Assembly (NCBI GenBank): GCA_016463555.1
Contig: JAEMRB010000023.1
Span: 1-5,781 of the forward strand
DNA: 5,781 nucleotides
Reading direction: 5' to 3'
Source: Chloroflexota bacterium
GTDB taxonomy: Bacteria > Chloroflexota > Limnocylindria > Limnocylindrales > Limnocylindraceae
This document shows positions 1-5,038 of this stretch, piece by piece (position 1 is the stretch's first letter; each line of letters starts with the position of its first letter). The position numbers and the translations under genes were made by a program. The notes beneath the pieces were generated by a model. That model did no database searches. It saw only the letters and a program-made list of their open reading frames with translations, and had not been told where the DNA came from.

Positions 1-90
1 CTCCCAATAACCGTTGCGGGACAGTGCTGGAATCTCACCAGCTTCGCGTCCACGCGGCGTTGCTGCGGGGACTCTATCACCGACGTATTG
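1..90 (-). ncRNA. Cobalamin (B12) riboswitch, partial, 3' half beyond the left edge
   Basis: Read on the minus strand, this stretch has the conserved core of the adenosylcobalamin/cobalamin aptamer in the right order. First comes a GTCGGTGAT segment (about 86-78), matching the family's 5' GGT element. Then comes a hairpin in which 72-65 pairs with 55-48 (seven of eight pairs). Next is the GCTGG-TGAGATT-CCAGC hairpin (42-26), equivalent to the family's GGTGnnAATCC element. Last is CTGTCCCGCAACGGT (24-10), equivalent to the nearly invariant CCCGCnACTGT segment. The 3' B12 box (AGYCAGGAGACCTGCC) and expression platform should lie to the left, outside the window. The switch would normally repress a leftward cobalamin synthesis, uptake or B12-alternative gene when B12 is plentiful. 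The 5' limit is approximate, since the outer stem cannot be paired without the missing half. The identification is by recognition of motif order, not a covariance-model score. Confidence 0.88.
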
Positions 91-160
91 ATCCTGCAAA
101 CGCGGCCGATACGCGCACCGTGCGAGAGTGTTCCTCTGCCCTCGCCCCCGCTCGAACTCT

Positions 161-166
161 GGAGGG
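161..166 (+). promoter_or_regulatory. Ribosome-binding site of the caspase-like gene
   Basis: GGAGGG is a strong Shine-Dalgarno match ending three bases before the ATG at 170. The spacing is short but usable. It favours ATG 170 over the in-frame GTG at 128, which has no comparable site upstream. The same hexamer precedes the next gene at a more typical distance. Confidence 0.6.
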
Positions 167-169
167 AGC

Positions 170-898
170 ATGGTCGGAGCAGTTCTCCTCGCCGCAGCAA
201 TCACCCTGGCGCCGCCAGCTGAGAGCGCCGCGGTCTTTGCCAATCGCACCGCCTTCGCCGAAGCGTGCACCGGCACCGCAAACACCTTCCCAGATCGGCT
301 CGCCCGCGAGGCACGCACCACACTTGCCGCACTCGGCTGGGAGGTGGGTGGCGCTGTTGGCCCTACCTTCACGCGCCGCGCCATGGTTGTGGGCGCATCA
401 TCGGCCGTCTTCTATGTGCATAGCCACGGCGATCTCTATTGGGATTCGAAGTCCGGGAGTCGTGCCGGTGGCTTCCGCGCCGACAGTGGGCTCTGCCTCG
501 GCGCGCCGATCGTACTGCCGTCGGAGATCGCTGCGATGCGCCGTGGCACACCCGCCGCCTCGCTCGTCTATATCTCAAGCTGTCACAACGGCGAGCGGGC
601 CTCGCGCCTTCCTGGCGCATTCGGGATCGCTCAGCGCAAAGCCCAAGGTGCCAACGAGCCCGCCAGCTTCTACGTGAGCTATATCGGCACGGCGTGGCAG
701 GGTGCGGCCCTACGTTTTGAACGCGCCTTCTGGCGCGGGCTACTCGATGGTGCAACGGCTGGTGCTGCGTTCGATCGCGCGCTCCTTAGCGCCTACAACC
801 CAGCGCATCTCACCCCGGAGTGGTGGGGTGGCTACGGGCATCTGCCACATGCGCCGTCAGCCGATCTCCCCGACCTTGGAGGGCAACGCTATGTATAA
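170..898 (+). CDS. Secreted caspase-like (clan CD / CHAT-like) cysteine peptidase, putative
   Basis: A 242-residue protein with no family name I can assign by close match. The N-terminus has a hydrophobic stretch (about residues 2-15) followed by small residues (PPAESAA), suggesting a Sec signal peptide with cleavage near residues 19-22. The core has the clan CD hallmark: a hydrophobic strand ending in His-Gly (AVFYVHSHG, His84 and His86), then a second strand ending in a cysteine (SLVYISSCHNG, Cys138), 52 residues after His86. These are the spacing and pattern of the catalytic dyad of caspases, gingipains and CHAT peptidases. The C-terminal part (about 163-208: SFYVSYIGTAW, then FERAFWRGLLDG and a helix AAFDRALLSAY) also follows the end of the CHAT fold. 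Cys33 and Cys109 could form a disulfide outside the cell. Start: ATG 170 is chosen for its GGAGGG site. The in-frame GTG at 128 would add 14 residues including two arginines, giving a more basic signal n-region, and cannot be excluded. The frame opens after a stop at 89. The gene overlaps the downstream lipoprotein gene by 8 bases. Peptidase activity and substrate are inferred, not shown. Confidence 0.62.
   Translation: MVGAVLLAAAITLAPPAESAAVFANRTAFAEACTGTANTFPDRLAREARTTLAALGWEVGGAVGPTFTRRAMVVGASSAVFYVHSHGDLYWDSKSGSRAGGFRADSGLCLGAPIVLPSEIAAMRRGTPAASLVYISSCHNGERASRLPGAFGIAQRKAQGANEPASFYVSYIGTAWQGAALRFERAFWRGLLDGATAGAAFDRALLSAYNPAHLTPEWWGGYGHLPHAPSADLPDLGGQRYV
878..883 (+). promoter_or_regulatory. 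Ribosome-binding site of the lipoprotein gene
   Basis: GGAGGG lies inside the last codons of the caspase-like gene, with a 7-base spacer to ATG 891. It fixes the lipoprotein start. A much longer reading frame is open back to 702, but that extension runs through the upstream gene in another frame and would bury the signal peptide. Confidence 0.8.
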
Positions 899-1709
899 GG
901 TCCGCTGGGCGCTCTCGCTCCTGGTGGCGCTGATCGCTGCGTGCAGTACTCCAGGTACAGCAATCGCACCGAGTCGTGCGCCACTGGCTGAGGGGGCTGG
1001 ACTCAACATGCGGCCCATTACGACCATCGCCGCACAACTTCTTTCGCCGCTGGAGTTGCGGGGGCTTGTCACCCGACCGTTCACCGTGGTCCGCAGTGAG
1101 AGTGGCGAGCAGCGCGTTCGTCAGGTTCTTCTCGGTGTAAGCGGCGTTGAGGTGTTACGCGTGGAGAGTGCGCTCGACGGATCGTTGCGCTTGATTGCCA
1201 CAAGTGGCGTGGCGCTGGAGGGCGGTGCTCTCAGTGAGAGTGCGGCGATCGCACGGGCGATTCGTCACCTGGTGCGACTTGGGCTCGAGATGCCAGGGGG
1301 TGGCCCAGCGGTTCAGAGTGCCGCCGGGCGCACGCTGGTGATCTGGACGCGAGAGGTTCGCGGCGTGCCTGTGCCGAACGATGGCACGCGCGTGGTGCTG
1401 AACGGTGTTGGCGAGCTCGTTGGGCTCGCTATTGAGGAGTCGCCACTGGCCGCGCCGCCCGCACGAATTGCGCGCGCCGATGCTGCGCTCCGTGCGGCAG
1501 TGGCGCTCCTGCCGAGCGGTGCGTTCATTGACGAAAGGCCCGAGCTGGCCTGGGTGCTCCCTACCGAAGGAGCTAGCGAACTGTTAAGTCAGCGCGCATC
1601 GCGCCACCTCGCCTGGTGTGTGCGTGGTGCGCTGCGCGATGGCGCGGCCTTCGAGCTGCAGTTAGATGCGGGGAGCCTTCTGCTGCTCGGGTGGGATGGG
1701 GCGCCGTAG
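891..1709 (+). CDS. Lipoprotein with FTP/PepSY-like propeptide architecture, putative
   Basis: A 272-residue protein. Residues 1-18 form a lipoprotein signal: basic n-region (K3, R5), hydrophobic core, and lipobox IAAC with Cys18 as the lipidated residue. A flexible linker rich in Ala, Pro, Ser and Gly follows to about residue 40. The rest alternates helices and strands in a way that resembles the propeptides of thermolysin-type (M4) peptidases. There is a helix at about 115-131; an FTP-like strand set at about 148-182 with the core REVRGVPVPNDGTRVVLNG (the family pattern is a strand, then Y/W-x-GvpV, then a second strand with a G-turn); a helix with RADAALRAA at about 195-205; then PepSY-like strands ELAWVLP (219-224) and HLAWCVRG to LQLDAGSLLLLG (239-267). 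No catalytic peptidase domain follows, so it is a free-standing propeptide-like protein. Its start codon overlaps the end of the caspase-like gene (ATGTATAA), which implies translational coupling. A role as inhibitor, chaperone or membrane tether of the neighbouring enzyme is inference. The domain match is by pattern and is weak. Confidence 0.65.
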   Translation: MYKVRWALSLLVALIAACSTPGTAIAPSRAPLAEGAGLNMRPITTIAAQLLSPLELRGLVTRPFTVVRSESGEQRVRQVLLGVSGVEVLRVESALDGSLRLIATSGVALEGGALSESAAIARAIRHLVRLGLEMPGGGPAVQSAAGRTLVIWTREVRGVPVPNDGTRVVLNGVGELVGLAIEESPLAAPPARIARADAALRAAVALLPSGAFIDERPELAWVLPTEGASELLSQRASRHLAWCVRGALRDGAAFELQLDAGSLLLLGWDGAP

Positions 1710-1716
1710 GGCGGGC

Positions 1717-3180
1717 CTAGCCGCGCGCGAGTCGCTCGCCGATCACCAGCAGCTCGTCGCGCAGCTCCGCAGAGGTGGCCTCGGCGTAGACGCGCACGAG
1801 CGGCTCGGTGCCGCTGAAGCGGACCAGCAACCAACTGCCGTCGGCTGTGAAGAACTTCACGCCGTCGTTGGTGGTGAGTGGCACGGCGCGCACTGCGTGG
1901 CTGCCGATGCTGCTCGGCGGGTTGCCAACGAGTTCGGTGGCGAGGCGCTCCTTCACCGCTGGGTAGGCGGCGCGGTCGATGTGCACGTCAATGCGCAGGT
2001 AGTACGAGGCGCCGGCGATCGAGGCGACGTGCTCCATCACCGAGCTCATCGTTGGACGCCCCAGGGCGCGCTCGCGAATCAGCAGGTCGAGCAGCAGCAG
2101 GTCGGCGAAGATGCCATCGCGCTCAGGGAGGTGCATCTTGAAGCCGTAGCCGCCCGACTCTTCGCCGCCCATCGAGGCGCCCGTTTCGATCATCTTGGGG
2201 CCGACGTACTTAAAGCCGACGGGCGTCTCGTGCACCGTCACCTTGTAACGCTCACCGAGGCGCTCCCCCATGGAGCTCTCGTTGACCGTCTTCACGATCG
2301 GGCTGAGATCCTTCTTATGTTCGAGCATGTAGTACGCCAGCAGTCCGAAGACTTGTAACTGATGCAGGAAGACTCCGCGCTCATCTACGGCGCCAGCACG
2401 ATCAGCATCGCCGTCGAGGAGCATCCCCATGTCGTAGCCGCCGCCCGCCATGCGCGCGAGCACCGGGTCAATGTGCGGTCGAATCGGTTCAGGGTTCACG
2501 CCGCCGAACCAGGGGTTGCGCTCGCTGCGCATCTCGTCGACCACGATGTTGCCGCCCGCAAGGAGGCGACCGATCCAGCCGGCGCCCGCGCCGTACACAG
2601 GGTCAACCAGGATGCGCATCTTCTGGGCGGCGATCGCTTTCAGGTCGAGGTTGCGCTCAACGAACTTCTTGTAGCCCGGGTACGGGTCGTAGCGCTCGAC
2701 CATCCCCGCCGCCTCGGCGTCGGCGAATGGGCGCCCCACGATCTCGGGGCCGCGGGTGCTCGCCACATGCGCTTCGATGCGCTTCAACAGGTCGGGGCCA
2801 GCGGCAGCGCCCGTTGGCGACTTCACCTTGAAGCCGTTATCCATCCAGGGGTTGTGGCTGGCGGTAATGACGATGCCCATCGCCGCGCCGCGCATCACGA
2901 CTTCATATGAGGCCATCTGCGTGGGCACGTCGGTGCGTGAGTAGGCAACGGGGATAGCGTGGGCGAGGAGGATCTCGGCGGCAGCAATCGCAAACTCTTC
3001 GGAGCCGAAGCGACGGTCGTAGGCGATGACGACGCTCTTGGCGGTGGCACCATCCTCTTCTACGACGCGGGCAACGCCCTCGGCGAGTCGGCGGACGTTC
3101 TCAAAGGTGAACTCGTCGCCAATCTTGGCGCGCCAACCGTCGGTGCCGAAGAGGATCTTGGTCGGTTCGCCGGCGCCCAT
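1717..3180 (-). CDS. Phosphomannomutase/phosphoglucomutase (alpha-D-phosphohexomutase)
   Basis: This 487-residue cytoplasmic enzyme interconverts the 6-phosphate and 1-phosphate of mannose and/or glucose through a phosphoserine and a hexose-1,6-bisphosphate intermediate. All four signature loops of the alpha-D-phosphohexomutase superfamily are present and intact. These are TASHNP at 106-111 with catalytic Ser108; the metal-binding DGDADR at 256-261; the sugar-specificity loop GEESGG at 339-344; and the phosphate-binding RFSGTEP at 454-460. The GEESGG form is shared by PMM/PGM and phosphoglucomutase members, so sequence alone does not fix the substrate. The adjacent guanylyltransferase argues that mannose-1-phosphate supply is a main job. 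The ATG sits two bases after that gene's stop, with GAGGGAG (3192-3186) five bases upstream as ribosome-binding site, inside the end of the preceding gene. Length is normal for the family. It is the last gene of the leftward block and ends 7 bases from the convergent lipoprotein gene. Confidence 0.95.
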   Translation of the reverse strand: MGAGEPTKILFGTDGWRAKIGDEFTFENVRRLAEGVARVVEEDGATAKSVVIAYDRRFGSEEFAIAAAEILLAHAIPVAYSRTDVPTQMASYEVVMRGAAMGIVITASHNPWMDNGFKVKSPTGAAAGPDLLKRIEAHVASTRGPEIVGRPFADAEAAGMVERYDPYPGYKKFVERNLDLKAIAAQKMRILVDPVYGAGAGWIGRLLAGGNIVVDEMRSERNPWFGGVNPEPIRPHIDPVLARMAGGGYDMGMLLDGDADRAGAVDERGVFLHQLQVFGLLAYYMLEHKKDLSPIVKTVNESSMGERLGERYKVTVHETPVGFKYVGPKMIETGASMGGEESGGYGFKMHLPERDGIFADLLLLDLLIRERALGRPTMSSVMEHVASIAGASYYLRIDVHIDRAAYPAVKERLATELVGNPPSSIGSHAVRAVPLTTNDGVKFFTADGSWLLVRFSGTEPLVRVYAEATSAELRDELLVIGERLARG

Positions 3181-3182
3181 CC

Positions 3183-4142
3183 CTACTCCCTCTCAGATGC
3201 GGCGCGCAGATCACTGCCGCTCATCTGCTCTAGGTCCATCGTCGCTGCGCCGTTCGGCTGCAGGGCGATCACCCCATGCTCGTTGCTGATCACAATGGTA
3301 CGCCCCCCTAGCGCCTCCATGTGGATCTCTTCCATTGAGGTGCGTGGCAGCAGATGTGCGCGCAGCTCACTCCACGAGCCGATATCGCTCCAGCCGCAAT
3401 CGAGCGGCAGGGTGCGCACCAGTCCGGCCGCCGCAGCGGGCTCCATCACGAACGTGTCAATTGGCCCCGCTGGGACCGTGCTGTACTCGCCGATGCCGTT
3501 GATCAGTGTTGGTGCGAATTGCTCTAGCGCGGCGCGAGCGCTATCGCGCCGCCACGCAAACGTTCCAGCATTCCATCGGGCGCCCGCAGCGATCAGTCGC
3601 TCCGCCTCGTCTCGTTGTGGCTTCTCGGTAAATCGTGTGACCCGCTCCCCATCGGCGACGATGTAGCCGAAGCCTGTCTCAGGTCGAGTCGGCACAACAC
3701 CGAGTGTGTAGAGCGGGCCCTCTTCGCGACCGGCGTGATCGGCGGCGGCGGCAAGTGCGGCGCGCCAGGCGCCGTCATCGCGCACCGCATGGTCGGCGGG
3801 GATCACCAGCATCACCGCATCGTCGGCGCGATCGATCGCTATCACGGCAAGTGCGACCGCCGCCCCCGTATTGCGGCTGACCGGCTCGGCAAGGATGTGG
3901 TCGGCCGCAATCTGTGGCGCGCACTCGCGCACGAGCTGCACCTGGTTCGCCGCCACCACGATATAGGTGTCTGCAATAGGAACCAGCGGCGCGAGTCGCT
4001 CCAGGGTCACGGCGAGGGGGCTGCGCCCATGCAGGAGCGGCAGGAACGGCTTCGGCCGATGGGGGCTACTCAGGGGCCAGAGGCGGGTTCCGCCGCCACC
4101 GGCGAGAACGACCGCGTAGGGTCGACTATTCATCTGCGGCAT
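3183..4142 (-). CDS. manC: Mannose-1-phosphate guanylyltransferase (GDP-mannose synthesis)
   Basis: Transfers GMP from GTP to mannose-1-phosphate, releasing pyrophosphate and making GDP-mannose in the cytoplasm. The nucleotidyltransferase signature is clear: GGGGTRLWPLS (15-25) followed by KPF (31-33), the nucleotide-binding loop and catalytic lysine region; EPVSRNTGAA (86-95); PADH (115-118); TGFGYI (156-161); FTEKP (171-175); WNAGTFAW (190-197); and DIGSW (253-257). These last motifs are typical of the mannose branch rather than of glucose or glucosamine enzymes. At 319 residues it is the short, monofunctional type. It lacks the C-terminal cupin phosphomannose isomerase domain of the roughly 470-residue bifunctional ManC/AlgA proteins, so fructose-6-phosphate to mannose-6-phosphate conversion must come from elsewhere. 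Two starts are possible. ATG 4142 has CAGG five bases upstream; ATG 4133 (MNSRPYAVV) has AGGA eight bases upstream and would drop three residues. The gene is followed at two bases by the phosphomannomutase, so the pathway pair is co-transcribed. Confidence 0.94.
   Translation of the reverse strand: MPQMNSRPYAVVLAGGGGTRLWPLSSPHRPKPFLPLLHGRSPLAVTLERLAPLVPIADTYIVVAANQVQLVRECAPQIAADHILAEPVSRNTGAAVALAVIAIDRADDAVMLVIPADHAVRDDGAWRAALAAAADHAGREEGPLYTLGVVPTRPETGFGYIVADGERVTRFTEKPQRDEAERLIAAGARWNAGTFAWRRDSARAALEQFAPTLINGIGEYSTVPAGPIDTFVMEPAAAAGLVRTLPLDCGWSDIGSWSELRAHLLPRTSMEEIHMEALGGRTIVISNEHGVIALQPNGAATMDLEQMSGSDLRAASERE
3186..3192 (-). promoter_or_regulatory. Ribosome-binding site of the phosphomannomutase
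   Basis: GAGGGAG on the minus strand lies within the last codons of the guanylyltransferase gene, five bases before the ATG at 3180. It supports both the chosen start and joint translation of the two genes from one message. Confidence 0.75.
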
Positions 4143-4152
4143 CCTAGCCTGC

Positions 4153-4179
4153 GGGCTGGCGGGCGGGTTAGTGGGCGGG
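4153..4179 (+). other. Five-tract G-quadruplex motif in the intergenic gap
   Basis: Five GGG runs at 4153, 4161, 4165, 4173 and 4177 are separated by loops of 5, 1, 5 and 1 bases. This satisfies the usual G3+N1-7 rule with one tract to spare. Part of it is a 12-base direct repeat (GGGCGGG at 4161 and again at 4173). The G-rich strand is the template strand for the leftward genes, and the message would be C-rich here. It lies in the only sizeable gap of the leftward block, just before the guanylyltransferase gene. Folding and function are not shown; in GC-rich DNA such motifs can arise by chance. Confidence 0.5.
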
Positions 4180-4201
4180 CCAAGAAACGCTCGCTTCGTG
4201 C

Positions 4202-5038
4202 TCAGCGCCCGAAGAGGCGCCGGAGCATGCGCGGCACCGAGATGCCGCTGCGACGGATCACGAGCCGCTCCTCGAATTCAGTCTTCACGCTGTAGCCGAG
4301 CGAGGCGTAGACGGCGATGGCGGCGGCGTTATCGCGCTGCACATTTAGCACCACCTCGTCGCAAAATCCGAGGAGGGCATCGGTCACCGCCGAGGTGTTC
4401 GCATGGGCGTAGCCGTTGCCACGCGCGCTAGATGCCGTCAGCACGTTGCCGACCACGGCGATGCGCTCGCGCCGACCGACCACGTGGGTTCCGGCCGCGG
4501 CGACCAACTTGCCGTTGCGGTGAATGCCGCGATAGACCCCCTCGGCAACCGCAAGTGGTGGCAGCCATGCGGCGAAGCCCAACTGGTAGAGGTGATTCAG
4601 CGCTTGCGCATCGGAGGGGATGAGCGGCACGACCAGCGCTGCAGCGGGGCCCGTGTATGGCACGAACTCGGCGCGCGTCAGACCCATGCGCAGCATCGGG
4701 TTGATCTTCTCCGTCTCGTAGGTCAGGTCGAGGACTGGGTTCCCCCCGATCGGCGTCGGCACCCAGGCGGCGCGTGGGCGAATCCCGTGCTGCAAGATGG
4801 TGGCGATCCCCTCTGGCTCGCCGTACAGATGCAGCGGCTGCGGCGCCCACCCCGAGTACTCCATGCCGAGTGCGATTGGCGTTGCGCCGCGACGCGCAAC
4901 GAAACAGCGCGTACGCGGAAACTCACCATCATCAAGATCGGCCAGGGCGTGTGCCGTAATCCAGCGGTCGCCGGTGATGAGCGATCGCACCAGCTCGCGA
5001 TCGCGCGTTGCCGAAACCTCTATCGGCGTGGTGCTCAT
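4202..5038 (-). CDS. GNAT family N-acetyltransferase
   Basis: A 278-residue protein in two parts. The C-terminal half (about 125-260) is a GNAT (Gcn5-related) acetyltransferase domain of the FR47-like kind. It has motif A VLTASSARGNGYA (199-211), whose R-G-N-G-Y-A loop binds the pyrophosphate of acetyl-CoA, and motif B LNVQRDNAAAIAVYASLGY (231-249), whose N-x-x-A-x-x-x-Y pattern and Tyr are typical. The N-terminal half (1-120) is divergent. It has a YSGWAPQPLHLYG segment and could be a degenerate GNAT repeat or substrate-recognition domain. The extreme C-terminus is basic (RMLRRLFGR). The acceptor substrate cannot be told. The start codon shares one base with the stop of the upstream gene (TGATG), with no visible Shine-Dalgarno, suggesting translation by termination-reinitiation. 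A 59-base gap separates it from the guanylyltransferase. Confidence 0.85.
   Translation of the reverse strand: MSTTPIEVSATRDRELVRSLITGDRWITAHALADLDDGEFPRTRCFVARRGATPIALGMEYSGWAPQPLHLYGEPEGIATILQHGIRPRAAWVPTPIGGNPVLDLTYETEKINPMLRMGLTRAEFVPYTGPAAALVVPLIPSDAQALNHLYQLGFAAWLPPLAVAEGVYRGIHRNGKLVAAAGTHVVGRRERIAVVGNVLTASSARGNGYAHANTSAVTDALLGFCDEVVLNVQRDNAAAIAVYASLGYSVKTEFEERLVIRRSGISVPRMLRRLFGR

Noticed and set aside
88..116. TTGATC at 88-93 as a -35 box for the rightward block
   Set aside because: No -10-like hexamer lies at 16-18 bases spacing, and the site falls at the 5' edge of the riboswitch sequence.
702..890. N-terminal extension of the lipoprotein frame back to 702
   Set aside because: It runs through the end of the caspase-like gene in another frame and would hide a clean lipoprotein signal. 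ATG 891 has an ideal GGAGGG site.
1711..1724. Small inverted repeat between the convergent stops as a bidirectional terminator
   Set aside because: The stem is only three to four pairs and no T-run follows on either strand.
1666..2910. Long open frames on the plus strand (1666-2358, 2362-2910) opposite the mutase
   Set aside because: The minus-strand frame carries all four phosphohexomutase motifs. The plus-strand frames are GC-bias shadows with no recognisable motifs.
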